NCBI GenBank assembly: GCA_002937455.1
Contig: PTJZ01000002.1
Location: forward strand, 248,001-312,000
Reading direction: 5' to 3'
DNA: 64,000 bases
Source: Alphaproteobacteria bacterium MarineAlpha11_Bin1
Lineage (GTDB): Bacteria; Pseudomonadota; Alphaproteobacteria; MPNO01; UBA830
Below, piece by piece: positions 46,518-55,163 of the stretch; position 1 is the first letter of the stretch, and each line of letters starts with the position of its first letter. The notes beneath the pieces were generated by a model that worked only from the letters and a program-made list of their open reading frames with translations, was not told the DNA's origin and searched no databases. The position numbers and the translations under genes are program-made.

Positions 46518-47672
46518 CTACAGATCATTAAGAACTGACCATAAATTTGCGTGGGTTTCAAAGCCGATACCCGGCGCCTGGGGTAAAGACCCTGCCCCGC
46601 CCGCGATCTCGACGTCGTCCTGTAATCCACCAAGTACAAAATCAGCCCGCGCGGCTATTTCGTGTGCGCCAAGTTCCAACCCAGCAACCGCATGATATGA
46701 AAGCAAATGGCCCGCATGGGGAACCATTTGAGACCTTGGCCATTCCGCGACTTCGGCCATTCGTACGATATTAGCATATTCGACAATGCCATAAGAAAGA
46801 GCGGGATCTACTTGGATCATATCCCGATCTGGCCGTAATCCGCCATAGCTGAGCAAATTATATGCTTCTGACATTGAGAATAAATTTTCGCCGGTGGCAA
46901 TTGGCCGATCATAATAATCGGTCAAAGCAGCCAGAAGCTCAAAATTGTGAGGATGCCCGGGTTCTTCAATCCACGCAAGACTATAGGGGGCGTATGCGTC
47001 AGCCATTGCCTGTGTCTCGCCGGATGTTGAGCACATGCAGTTTACGTCAACCGCCAACCGCGACCCATCGTCGTTAAGAAGACCTAGTACCGCTTCGATA
47101 CGCGAGCAATCGTCTGCAAGATCGTGTCGCCCACACTTGATCTTGATGCGTTCATAACCACTATCAAGATAGCTTTTGACTTCATCCCTAAGTGCCTCCA
47201 AATCGCCGTCGGGATAATAGTGTCCGCCGGTCGCGTAGACGGGGATAAGATCATGGTAACGATCCTCGTTATAACGCTTGGAAAGAAGCCTCCACAATGG
47301 GATGCCCTCGATCTTCGCTGCCGCATCCCATAGCGCCATGTCGAGGACGCCCACCGCACCTGCCCGATCACCATCTCCGCCCGGTTTCTCATCAGTCATC
47401 ATTGATGCCCACCCCCCCACGGGGTCGAGTCCACCATTAACGCCCTCGATACTCTCCTTTGCCATTAGCCGGGGAGCAAAGCGCTCCGCAATCAACCCGC
47501 TTTGGGCGTAGCGCCCTACTGACGAAAATCCATATCCGGTCACGATACCTTTTTCATCAGCCTCAACCTCTATAGCGACGGCGGAGGCAGTCATCTGTAG
47601 ATAGCTGATTCCCGCATTTGCCATAGGATCTGCAAGTGAAACCCGGCGTTCGCGAATGTCTTTAATACGCAT
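46518..47672 (-). CDS. Enolase-superfamily dehydratase, D-tartrate dehydratase-like
   Basis: A 384-residue member of the mandelate racemase/muconate lactonizing superfamily. Metal ligands and catalytic groups are in place: the KxK region YERIKIKCGRHDL near 175, Asp in LAVDVNCMCS near 210, Glu in WIEEPGHPHNFE near 238, Glu in ATGENLFSMSEAYN near 265, and His in VPHAGHLLSYHAVAGLELG near 325. The N-terminus (LADPMANAGISYLQMTASAVA and YGFSSVGRYAQSGLI) resembles D(-)-tartrate dehydratase of rhizobia, which makes oxaloacetate. It is convergent with the Rieske gene and divergent from the VOC gene. The exact acid sugar is not certain. Confidence 0.85.
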   Translation of the reverse strand: MRIKDIRERRVSLADPMANAGISYLQMTASAVAIEVEADEKGIVTGYGFSSVGRYAQSGLIAERFAPRLMAKESIEGVNGGLDPVGGWASMMTDEKPGGDGDRAGAVGVLDMALWDAAAKIEGIPLWRLLSKRYNEDRYHDLIPVYATGGHYYPDGDLEALRDEVKSYLDSGYERIKIKCGRHDLADDCSRIEAVLGLLNDDGSRLAVDVNCMCSTSGETQAMADAYAPYSLAWIEEPGHPHNFELLAALTDYYDRPIATGENLFSMSEAYNLLSYGGLRPDRDMIQVDPALSYGIVEYANIVRMAEVAEWPRSQMVPHAGHLLSYHAVAGLELGAHEIAARADFVLGGLQDDVEIAGGAGSLPQAPGIGFETHANLWSVLNDL

Positions 47673-47738
47673 GTAGACAGCTTAAGCTGATCGCCGCAAA
47701 ATAGTAGCCTCAAACTGACAGAAATGAGGAAGTCGGCA

Positions 47739-48143
47739 ATGGCCAAGCTACGACATATCGCCATGCAGGTGCCAAATCTTAAGGAAAGTGCCGCCTACTA
47801 TGAAAAACTTTTCGAACTGGACCGCGTTTGCGACGTCGAAAGCGATTACGGCAATGCTGTAATGCTCTCTGACGGAACGATGAACTTGACGTTGTTACAT
47901 TTCCCGGAAGGTACCAAGGGGGGCAAAAATGGATCGGACTGGGCCGGGCTACACCACATTGGTTTCGTTGTGGACGACAAGGCGGCTGCCGGAGAGAAGG
48001 CTATCCAACTCGGCGGTGAATTCTTCATGGAGTTACCGGACAACATTCCCGGCGTGGATGCGGAAACAAAATATAAAGACCCCAACGGGCTAGTATTCGA
48101 TATCGCCGACCACGATTGGACGCAGAGCGAACGCAAACAATGA
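47739..48143 (+). CDS. VOC-family (glyoxalase/bleomycin-resistance fold) protein
   Basis: A 134-residue metal-binding protein with two beta-alpha-beta-beta-beta modules. Ligand positions are LRHIAMQVPN (His), the Glu/His region in AGLHHIGFVVDD, and the terminal Glu-type position in KDPNGLVFDIADHDW. The ATG at 47739 is preceded by GAGGAAG; the earlier ATG at 47724 overlaps that site. It could be a lactoylglutathione lyase relative or an extradiol-type dioxygenase or epimerase. Its stop overlaps the start of the next gene (ATGA), so both were translated together. Confidence 0.85.
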   Translation: MAKLRHIAMQVPNLKESAAYYEKLFELDRVCDVESDYGNAVMLSDGTMNLTLLHFPEGTKGGKNGSDWAGLHHIGFVVDDKAAAGEKAIQLGGEFFMELPDNIPGVDAETKYKDPNGLVFDIADHDWTQSERKQ

Positions 48144-48801
48144 GTAGAACCCCTGAAAATATCGCCGAGGAATTTATCATCCCGGCACGCTATGGTAAGG
48201 CTTTTGAGGTTAAGAAAAGTCAGACGTTTCGCATTCGCCAGATCGACGGAAAACAGGGCGTAGATTGCGTATTCTACAATGCCCATAACAATAGGGAATG
48301 GTGGTACTGCGGGCAGTCATGGGCGATCAACGTAATCTGCGGAATCGGCACCTCAAAATATTCAGATATTTTTATTCCAAGCCGCCCCGCGAAAATATCA
48401 TGACGACGGTAGTTGACGATACTTGGGGCAATCATTGGGGAAATATGGGCGGTCGTTGTTCTGCCCGCTTCGTGACAATATTGAGACTGGACATAGATCA
48501 TGTCAGGAAAAAATTGACCGAGGTGCTGGCCCCTTATGGTATCTCGGGCGACGACGCATTCGACATCTTCAAAGTTTTTTTGAATGTTGATCTGCAAGAG
48601 GACGGTGGGTTCGCCTTAAACCCCACGGAAGTTGGATCTGATGATTACATAGATATCGGCGCCGCAATGGATATTCTTGCTGCCGCATCTGCCTGCCCGG
48701 CTGATACGTCACCCACCAATGGGGGTAAATCTGACACCACTTGGCATCAAGATTTTCCATTAACTTCGACAACACCACCTTTGTTATTTTCAGTTAGTTG
48801 A
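48140..48801 (+). pseudogene. DUF1989 (urea-carboxylase-associated) gene broken by one frameshift
   Basis: The 5' frame from the ATG at 48140 encodes EEFIIPARYGKAFEVKKSQ through SWAINVICGIGTSKY and then hits a stop near 48403. The frame one base back continues the same family from YFYSKPPRENIMTTVVDD through GGRCSARF, APYGISGDDAFDIF and AMDILAAASACPADTSPTNG to 48801. Joining them near 48356-48364, where one T or A appears missing in a short A/T run, gives a full-length DUF1989 protein. Relatives are found with urea amidolyase and with aminomethyltransferase genes; their function is poorly known. It may be a true mutation or a sequencing error. Confidence 0.8.
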
Positions 48802-48870
48802 ATAGGTATCAAAAACTCCCTCATAATAATTGGTATGTTAATCGGAGATTATTAAAGATGACGGACCCTC

Positions 48871-49503
48871 ATGGATAGTATAGCTGAAGACATTTTGACT
48901 TTTTGGTTCGGCACCGCCGATCTTTCAAGAGATATTCCAAAAAACGATCTATGGTTTAAGTCCACCCCTGAATTCGACAATCACCTGATTGATAAATTCC
49001 AGCGAGTCCACGAGAAAGCTGCAGCAGGTGATCTCAATCACTTGCGCGAAACGCCGGAGGAATGCGTAGCGCTAGTAATTTCACTAGACCAGTTTCCTCG
49101 GAATATCTACCGCGGAAACAAAAAAGCATTTCACACGGATCACGAAGCCTGCAAAATCTCCCACTTCGCGTTGGACCGTTCTTACGATGCGGGATTAAGC
49201 TCTCAGCCGTGTAAATTTCTATACTTGCCTCTCCAGCACAGCGAAAAATTATCCGATCAGGATTTGTCAGTCGAGAAATACCAAGGTCTAGATGATGGCA
49301 AATCTATGCGTGCAGCGGTCGGGCATCGGGACGCAATACGACGGTTCGGCCGCTTTCCTCACCGTAATAGCGTCCTCGGCCGCAAGAACACGCCGGACGA
49401 GGAGGAATATCTAAAAATTCCGCCCACATGGGGTATGACCAAAGCAGAGGCCGAAGAACGCGAGCGAATGATTGCGGCGATGGATAATTCGGAGATTACT
49501 TAA
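48871..49503 (+). CDS. DUF924 family protein
   Basis: A 210-residue helical protein of the DUF924 family, recognised by EDILTFWFG at the N-terminus, the VISLDQFPRNIYRGNKKAF block near residue 70, and FLYLPLQHSEKLSDQDLS near 112. The C-terminal GHRDAIRRFGRFPHRNSVLG near 150 is the family's most conserved part. Structures of the family are TPR-like, and the function is unknown. It is convergent with the class II aldolase gene, nine bases apart. It is otherwise unlinked. Confidence 0.87.
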   Translation: MDSIAEDILTFWFGTADLSRDIPKNDLWFKSTPEFDNHLIDKFQRVHEKAAAGDLNHLRETPEECVALVISLDQFPRNIYRGNKKAFHTDHEACKISHFALDRSYDAGLSSQPCKFLYLPLQHSEKLSDQDLSVEKYQGLDDGKSMRAAVGHRDAIRRFGRFPHRNSVLGRKNTPDEEEYLKIPPTWGMTKAEAEERERMIAAMDNSEIT

Positions 49504-49512
49504 TCGTTTTCG

Positions 49513-50307
49513 TTACTTCCGAAATCCGGGATCTATCGCCTCGACTTTGCGAATCATAGCATGGAAGTCGCGGTCACCGACCAAATCATCATTGGGTGGT
49601 AAGCGATTTTCGGACCAGCCTTTGGCCATTTCCAAACATTCTTCCATTGGAGGTTCCTTGAGCTTCGCACCGGACGACATCGCTGCAACCTGAATTTCGC
49701 AAGCTCGCTCGAGATAATAATGCAGTAAGAAACATTCTGGGATCGATCGACCCGCGATCAGTGTGCCGTGGTTTTCCAAGAACATCACATGCTTCTCCCC
49801 CAGATCAGCAATCAGTCGGGGACCTTCTTCGTCTTTATTTACCAAACCCTCATACCGATGATATGCGACTTGGCCGGCAAAGCGCATAGATGCCTGCGAT
49901 ATAAATTTCAGGCCGCAATCCATGGCCGCGACCGCGGCGCCGGCGTTGGTATGCAGATGGATCGTTGCCATAACACTTGGCCTTGCATCCAGAACAGAAC
50001 CATGGATCCTAGGCCCAGCAGGGCTGGACGTGTGCTGTGTCTCGTAAACTAGCTCTCGATTTTCATCATAACAGCAGAGGTTCGATGCCGTGACCTCCGA
50101 AAATAGTAATGCCGTGGGTTTGATTAGAAACCGGCTGGGAGAATCAGGTACTCGCGCAGAAAAATGGTTTGCTGTCAGATCCTCTAGCCCGAGGTAAGCT
50201 GCAATACGGTACAGTCCGGCGAGCTGCACTCGTGTGTTCCACTCGATTTCGGAGACGCTGCCTCGCAGTGACGGGACATCGCCAGACGCCATAGAAATCA
50301 CGTTCAT
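49513..50307 (-). CDS. Class II aldolase/adducin-family protein
   Basis: A 264-residue protein of the zinc-dependent class II aldolase/adducin family. Zinc His ligands are in MATIHLHTNAGAAVAAMD (His-x-His) and in FLENHGTLIAGRSIPECF/LLHYYLERA. The N-terminal NHFSARVPDSPSRFLIKPTA is typical. Members cleave sugar phosphates or decarboxylate hydroxy-aromatic acids. AAGGAGA lies five bases before the ATG. The DUF1330 gene ahead of it (50356-50646) points the same way, 48 bases upstream. Substrate unknown. Confidence 0.88.
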   Translation of the reverse strand: MNVISMASGDVPSLRGSVSEIEWNTRVQLAGLYRIAAYLGLEDLTANHFSARVPDSPSRFLIKPTALLFSEVTASNLCCYDENRELVYETQHTSSPAGPRIHGSVLDARPSVMATIHLHTNAGAAVAAMDCGLKFISQASMRFAGQVAYHRYEGLVNKDEEGPRLIADLGEKHVMFLENHGTLIAGRSIPECFLLHYYLERACEIQVAAMSSGAKLKEPPMEECLEMAKGWSENRLPPNDDLVGDRDFHAMIRKVEAIDPGFRK

Positions 50308-50355
50308 CGCGCTCTCCTTGAGTTTAGCTTCTCCGCGGACGATTTGAAGCTGCTT

Positions 50356-50646
50356 TTAAACCCCTTCGACTAGCTTAAACAGTCCAGTCGTATTTTCCTT
50401 TCGGGCAGGTTCGATCGCCTTATAAGAATCACTGGCTAGGAAAGCCTCTGCCGTTCCGATATCTGGAAATTCCGCCACAACGTCAAGATCAGCTTTATCA
50501 CCCTCCCTATAGGCTACGTTACCTCCCCTAACAAGAAATTTCCCCCCAACCTCGCTAACTAAATCCCCAACTTTGGAAGCGTACCCCACCCGAAATGCTT
50601 CCATATTTTGAATGTTTAGATGCCCGATTATGTATCCTTTTGGCAT
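50356..50646 (-). CDS. DUF1330 family protein
   Basis: A 96-residue dimeric alpha-beta barrel protein of the DUF1330 family. Signs are KGYIIGHLNIQNMEAFRVGY at the N-terminus, GGKFLVRGGNV in the middle, and VVAEFPDIGTAEAFLASDSY followed by a C-terminal strand. The function of the family is not established. It has GGAAGAAG before the ATG and is first in a probable two-gene operon with the class II aldolase. Confidence 0.85.
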   Translation of the reverse strand: MPKGYIIGHLNIQNMEAFRVGYASKVGDLVSEVGGKFLVRGGNVAYREGDKADLDVVAEFPDIGTAEAFLASDSYKAIEPARKENTTGLFKLVEGV

Positions 50647-51551
50647 GTCTTCTTCCTGACTGTTAAAAATCCTTAAGTTTGGTGGTGGCGGTAAGTCTAG
50701 AACCGATACCCCCTATGCGCGTTTCAAAAATAGATAGGTTTTTTGGCAAGTTTAAACGTTGGTGTATCAACACCTATAAAGCGCCGAACCCGTTTTTCGC
50801 TTTCACGCTTAAACATATGCATCAAAAATGCCATTGGTCTGTAGCTAAAATGGCCCTATCATCGTAGGCAATGACCGTAGCGTTACCGATGGTTTCAAAG
50901 CCAAGCATTTATTTGAATTCAGATACTAATAATTGTGTGATCGAAAGCTTATCGCTTTATATCCTAAGTTCGAGTTTAATTCGCGTTTTCTTGCGGTATT
51001 TGACGGGAACGGCGAGGTCTTTATTTTGCTATAATCCTTTAAACCAACTTTTTGGTTACGATTATTTTGATCTGGGCGGATAGATTCGAACTGCTGGGGC
51101 TCTACTCCCCAATGTCCCTCATACGATATCCTGGGGCTTTGTGTTGCCATTTTCGGGCAATTTCAGAAAGTCTGTTTGAGATACTTTCGACGCGAAATGT
51201 TTGAAAAAATCCGCATGTCGACGTCAAAAACGGATCCGAGGTTTCAGTCTGCCTCTGGTCTGGTCTGAGTTTATCGGTAACTGTGAGCTTTAATATGGTG
51301 TGAGTGTGGAGGAAGAATTTTACATACCAGATATTTGGGCTACAGGACCGTTTGTTCATAGCCATCGAGGAATTGATGGGCCTACTATATCTGCTGGCCC
51401 CCGGTCCCATAGTTTCTGAGTGTCTAACGACTTAAATTGAAAGGCTTGGAATCGTATGGGTGACCCCCCCCCGGGCTCGAGCGAAAAATCCCAACGTTTC
51501 CAACCTTACTTAATGTTTTCAATACAAAATTTATGAAACTACTACCAAGGG
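50647..51551. other. Gene-free AT-rich stretch
   Basis: 905 bases without a supportable gene. Short frames here are not protein-like. It holds a tRNA-3'-half-like fragment at 51072-51103 and a run of nine C at about 51464-51472. It separates the catabolic region from the fpr-tRNA segment. Confidence 0.6.
51072..51103 (-). repeat. tRNA-3'-half-like fragment
   Basis: Read on the minus strand the segment contains AGTTCGAATC, the T-loop sequence, with ATTGGGGAG upstream of it. It matches 22 of 32 bases of the similar fragment at 53067-53098, including the exact 9-mer CTCCCCAAT and the T-loop. It cannot fold as a full tRNA. It may be an old attachment-site scar. Confidence 0.3.
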
Positions 51552-52346
51552 CTAATCCGCAAACGCCTTTTCTATCACGTAACTAGCCGGCTTCGAATTG
51601 GAGCCTTCCTCAAATCCAAGATTTTCCAAAATTTCGCAAGTATCATTTATCATCTGCATAGATCCACAAATCATAACGACGTCTGTATTGGGATTTAATG
51701 GATCAATAGATAGTTCCTTAAAGAAACTTTCTGAGGTGATCTGATCAGTGATCCTTCCGATATTCATAAAACTGTCTCGTGTGCAGCTAGCAAAATATTT
51801 AATACGACTTTGTGCCAAATCGCCGACCAGAGGATCGTTTCGTAAGTCGTTTACCAGAGCTTGACTAAATTTTAGCTCTTCAACCTTCCGACAAGTATGC
51901 GTGAGAATTATTTGCTCATATTTTTCATATAATTCCGGGTCTCGCACGAGGCTGGAGAAAGGGGCTACCCCCGTTCCTGTCGAAAACAGAAATATTCTCT
52001 GGGCAGGCTTAAGGTTATCGGTAACCAGGGTTCCGGTCGGCTTTTTACCGATAAGAATCTTATCTTCGGGCCGGATATGTTGGAGTAACGACGTCAGAGG
52101 ACCATCTTGAACTTTTATAGAATAAAAATCTAAACCGTCATCCCAATGTGGGCTGGCTATTGAATATGCCCGAAGCAGCGGCTTTTCGTTCTGGAGGAGT
52201 CCTAACATTATAAACTCACCGGATCTAAATCTAAATGCTGCCGGACGGGTGGTACGAAAAGAAAATAGAGTCTCCGTCCAATGGTTAACTCTCAGCACCT
52301 GCTCGATCGTAACGTTCTTCGGAGGGTTTTTGATAACTGACTGCAA
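51552..52346 (-). CDS. fpr: Ferredoxin/flavodoxin-NADP reductase
   Basis: A 264-residue FNR-type flavoprotein. The FAD motif RAYSIASPHWDDGL (RxYS) is near residue 62. Next is GPLTSLLQHIRPED near 82, then the NADP site FLFSTGTGVAPFSSLVRDPE near 120. The C-terminal MICGSMQMINDTCEILENLG is near 228. It equilibrates electrons between NADPH and ferredoxin. I place the start at a TTG at 52346 because GAGG lies eight bases upstream and the length then matches the family; an ATG at 52400 would sit beside the iron box. The iron-box upstream implies iron- or stress-dependent control. Confidence 0.85.
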   Translation of the reverse strand: MQSVIKNPPKNVTIEQVLRVNHWTETLFSFRTTRPAAFRFRSGEFIMLGLLQNEKPLLRAYSIASPHWDDGLDFYSIKVQDGPLTSLLQHIRPEDKILIGKKPTGTLVTDNLKPAQRIFLFSTGTGVAPFSSLVRDPELYEKYEQIILTHTCRKVEELKFSQALVNDLRNDPLVGDLAQSRIKYFASCTRDSFMNIGRITDQITSESFFKELSIDPLNPNTDVVMICGSMQMINDTCEILENLGFEEGSNSKPASYVIEKAFAD

Positions 52347-52410
52347 AGTATAATCCTCAAAAATTTTCGTTTGCCTAATTGCAATTAAGCCTGACGGCAA
52401 ATATATTGCG

Positions 52411-52429
52411 AATGAGAGTCATTCTCAAT
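52411..52429. promoter_or_regulatory. Fur-box-like operator between fpr and a TPR gene
   Basis: AATGAGAGTCATTCTCAAT. Its core TGAGAGTCATTCTCA matches the TGATAATNATTATCA form of the Fur 7-1-7 box at 12 of 14 defined positions and is itself nearly palindromic. It lies 64 bases upstream of the fpr TTG and 34 bases before the divergent small gene, so it could control both. Confidence 0.6.
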
Positions 52430-52462
52430 ATATTATTCATTTTATTTTGAGGTAAGGGAAAG

Positions 52463-52915
52463 GTGTGCTTCTCTCTCCATCCAGGACTCCTATCCAACCC
52501 AACAAAACCCCGAGGACGGCTAGGCGGCATATATAGAAATTTCGTAAGCAAAACTATCGATGGTAATGAGGCCTTTAGTCACGGCGAATTTGCTAAGGCC
52601 CTCGCCCACTTTGAAGCTTCACTTTCTCACTCAAGAAAAATTTTTTCTATGTCTGTTTTAGAGCAGGATGGGAGCGATGACGCTGTACATACCCTTATAA
52701 TTTCAAGAAATAATCTGGCTCACACCCTTTTTCGACTTCAACGCTTAGAGCAGGCAGAAAACCATTTTGATTTATTGGTCCGAACACTAACGTTCTGGAA
52801 GGATTCAAAGAATTCTTCTTCGAATTTCCGAAAGGCTTGTCTCGATCACCTTCCCTACACTAAAGAAAAGCACATGAATTATAGAATAAGTATTGGGAAG
52901 AACCCTTTTGTTTGA
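52463..52915 (+). CDS. Small TPR-like protein
   Basis: A 150-residue protein that I do not recognise as a named family. Two TPR-like helical pairs are visible: GNEAFSHGEFAKALAHFEAS near residue 33 and NNLAHTLFRLQRLEQAENHF near 82. The chosen start is GTG at 52463, with GAGGTAAGGG upstream; the first 30 residues are not conserved-looking, so a later start is possible. It is divergent from fpr, and both lie next to the Fur-box-like sequence. An iron- or redox-linked role is inferred from that alone. Confidence 0.6.
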   Translation: MCFSLHPGLLSNPTKPRGRLGGIYRNFVSKTIDGNEAFSHGEFAKALAHFEASLSHSRKIFSMSVLEQDGSDDAVHTLIISRNNLAHTLFRLQRLEQAENHFDLLVRTLTFWKDSKNSSSNFRKACLDHLPYTKEKHMNYRISIGKNPFV

Positions 52916-53335
52916 ATTTGACAAAATATCGGGTTATCTGGAATTGGATCGCCTAGCCGAGAATACAATTCGAATAATGAAGGTTCCCGAACCGTCCGTT
53001 CTCCAGCTATTTCAATCTCTTAATCGGGTAACCGACTGAGTAAAGGTATTAATTTCGTCGGAGTGAGAGAATTCGAACTACCGACCTTATGCTCCCCAAT
53101 TTAGGCTATTTTTTTATGGTGAATTTTATTGTTAATTATGAGTCGGTTAGCCTATAACCAAGTCGTCATAATTCCGCCAAAAACCCTCAAAAAAACCACC
53201 GTTTTTAATACAAAAATGTTACAGTGACGGGACAAAACGGAAATGAAACCCTTACAATATCCTTACACCCCAACACACAAGCGCGGACTAGTCATCGCCT
53301 CAAAGCCGTAAACGACTGATATAATAGCCTAAATT
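52916..53335. other. Intergenic stretch holding a tRNA-Pro partial copy
   Basis: 420 bases between the TPR gene and the 3' end of tRNA-Pro. It holds the degenerate tRNA-3'-half at 53051-53097. The block CCGACTGAG at 53032-53040 repeats ACGACTGAT at 53312-53320, so the duplication also includes flanking DNA. No gene is seen. Confidence 0.5.
53051..53097 (-). repeat. Degenerate copy of the tRNA-Pro 3' half
   Basis: This 47-base segment matches 53332-53378, the 3' half and flank of tRNA-Pro, at 37 positions. The T-loop (GTTCGAAT on the minus strand) is intact. The terminal CCA is lost and the anticodon arm is cut off after GGGGAGC. It lies 281 bases on the 3' side of the real gene, as old integration events at a tRNA 3' end leave. 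Confidence 0.6.
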
Positions 53336-53412
<77 letters not shown>

Positions 53413-53714
53413 ACGGCGGTTTTCTCGGGTTTTTTAAAACTCCCGTCAAGGCAAAAAAGGAAAATTAAGTCGCGCAAAAAGTCATCCTAGTTTAGCGCCG
53501 ATGCCTTCAGATCTACCGCAGAAAATTCAAGCCATAGTCTTGTTAGCTGACGTTAACGCGGTTCTCGCATTAGTCCAGCCGTTTGTATCAAACCACTCTC
53601 TTCTATCTGTAACTTAGCCACCAGGCAAACGCCTATATGAGACGTCCCCCAATATCTTCGAAAAGAAATCGGTTTTGACAAAAAAGTAAGACTTAAGATC
53701 AATTATATAAAGTT
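53413..53714. other. Intergenic stretch between tRNA-Pro and gdhA
   Basis: 302 bases. It must hold the tRNA promoter (the tRNA is transcribed leftward from 53412) and the 3' end of the gdhA transcript. I see no frame or convincing hairpin. Confidence 0.5.
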
Positions 53715-55082
53715 TTATACGTGACCATAACTCATCATAGCGTCAGCCACTTTAACAAAACCAGCAACATTTGATCCTGTAAGATAGTTAACAGGCCCAT
53801 TGGAAGTCTCACCAAACTCTACGCATGAGTTGTGGATATCCCGCATCATATTTTCCAGTAGGCGTCGAAGTTCGTCCTCTTCCCAGGCTATTCTGGCGCT
53901 ATTTTGGCTCATTTCTAAGCCTGACACCCCGACACCACCGGCATTGACCGCTTTTGCTGGCCCAAATAGGACTTTTGCATCCATGAATGCGTCCACCGCA
54001 CCCTGTTCACAAGGCATGTTCGCAGCTTCGCCAACCGCTTTGACACCGTTATTTATAAGCGTCGCAGCCTCAGCTGCGTTTATCTCGTTCTGAGTTGCTG
54101 AAGGCAGAGCGCAATCACCCTCAACGCCCCAAGGACGCCCCTCATGGAATGTAATATTGGGGAACTCATCGGCTACTTCGGATATCCTTCCCCGTCTTAT
54201 ACCTTTTAAATCCTTGATCCAGTCAATTTGGTCTTGAGTGAAGCCATCTGAACAATGAATAAAGCCACCAGAGTCGGAGAGGGTAAGCGGCGACGCACCA
54301 AGCTGAATGCACTTTTCTGCAGCATGGGTCGCTACGTTACCCGAGCCAGATATCAAAACCTTTTTCCCCTCGATTGAATCTTTATGTTGCAAAAGCATAT
54401 TTCTTAGGAAAAAAACGGCTCCATATCCGGTAGCCTCAGTTCTCATTTTTGATCCACCAAACTCCAAACCTTTGCCAGTAAGAACACCAACAAACTGATT
54501 GGTCATTCTTTTATATTGCCCGAACATATACCCGATTTCTCGGCCACCCACTCCAATGTCACCGGCAGGCACATCAGTGTCGGGCCCGATATGCCTGACT
54601 AATTCGGTCATAAATGACTGGCAAAATCGCATCACCTCGTTATCTGATTTTCCCTTAGGGTTAAAATTCGCTCCACCCTTGCCGCCGCCCATTGGCAGCC
54701 CAGTTAAGCTGTTCTTAAACGTCTGCTCGAATCCTAGAAATTTTAAAATGGACTCATTCACCGAAGGGTGAAATCGCAGTCCGCCTTTGTAAGGCCCGAT
54801 GGCTGAGTTAAATTGCACGCGCCAGCCGCGGTTTGTCCTTATGTTACCGTTATCGTCCGTCCAAGGTACCCGGAAAGAAATTACACGCTCGGGTTCTGCC
54901 ATTCTTTCTAAAATCTGACTCTCATGATATTCTGGCTTGTCAGCAATATAGGGGAATATAGAAGAAGCTACCTCATACACCGCTTGAACGAACTCCGGCT
55001 GACCGGGGTTCCTTTTATTAACGCCCTCCATGTATCGTTCAAGGTATTCTTGAGTTTTTGAACCCGAATGAGTTTTTGACAT
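53715..55082 (-). CDS. gdhA: NADP-type glutamate dehydrogenase
   Basis: A 455-residue hexameric-type glutamate dehydrogenase. Catalytic and binding motifs are in order: GGLRFHPSVNESILKFLGFE near residue 99, LPMGGGKGGANFNPKGKSD with the catalytic Lys near 130, DVPAGDIGVGGREIGYMFG near 168 with the catalytic Asp, and the nucleotide motif VLISGSGNVATHAAEK near 245. The length matches the E. coli-type biosynthetic enzyme. It joins ammonia to 2-oxoglutarate with NADPH. The redox cluster follows upstream on the same strand with an 81-base gap before its last gene, so shared transcription is possible but not shown. Confidence 0.95.
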   Translation of the reverse strand: MSKTHSGSKTQEYLERYMEGVNKRNPGQPEFVQAVYEVASSIFPYIADKPEYHESQILERMAEPERVISFRVPWTDDNGNIRTNRGWRVQFNSAIGPYKGGLRFHPSVNESILKFLGFEQTFKNSLTGLPMGGGKGGANFNPKGKSDNEVMRFCQSFMTELVRHIGPDTDVPAGDIGVGGREIGYMFGQYKRMTNQFVGVLTGKGLEFGGSKMRTEATGYGAVFFLRNMLLQHKDSIEGKKVLISGSGNVATHAAEKCIQLGASPLTLSDSGGFIHCSDGFTQDQIDWIKDLKGIRRGRISEVADEFPNITFHEGRPWGVEGDCALPSATQNEINAAEAATLINNGVKAVGEAANMPCEQGAVDAFMDAKVLFGPAKAVNAGGVGVSGLEMSQNSARIAWEEDELRRLLENMMRDIHNSCVEFGETSNGPVNYLTGSNVAGFVKVADAMMSYGHV

Positions 55083-55163
55083 TGCTAGCCTTTCTTATAA
55101 TTGTTGCCTTGCAGAATTATTAATTAGTCTGCCTGGTCAGTTGTACCGAATTTCCCTTTTTGT

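Noticed and set aside
50926..51410. Two minus-strand frames in the gene-poor stretch
   Set aside because: They have no ribosome site or domain and overlap each other and the tRNA-like fragment. Composition is like random AT-rich DNA.
51461..51474. Run of C followed by GGGCTCGAG as a regulatory or cloning artefact
   Set aside because: A single homopolymer with a chance restriction-like site. No partner sequence or repeat supports a function or a vector origin.
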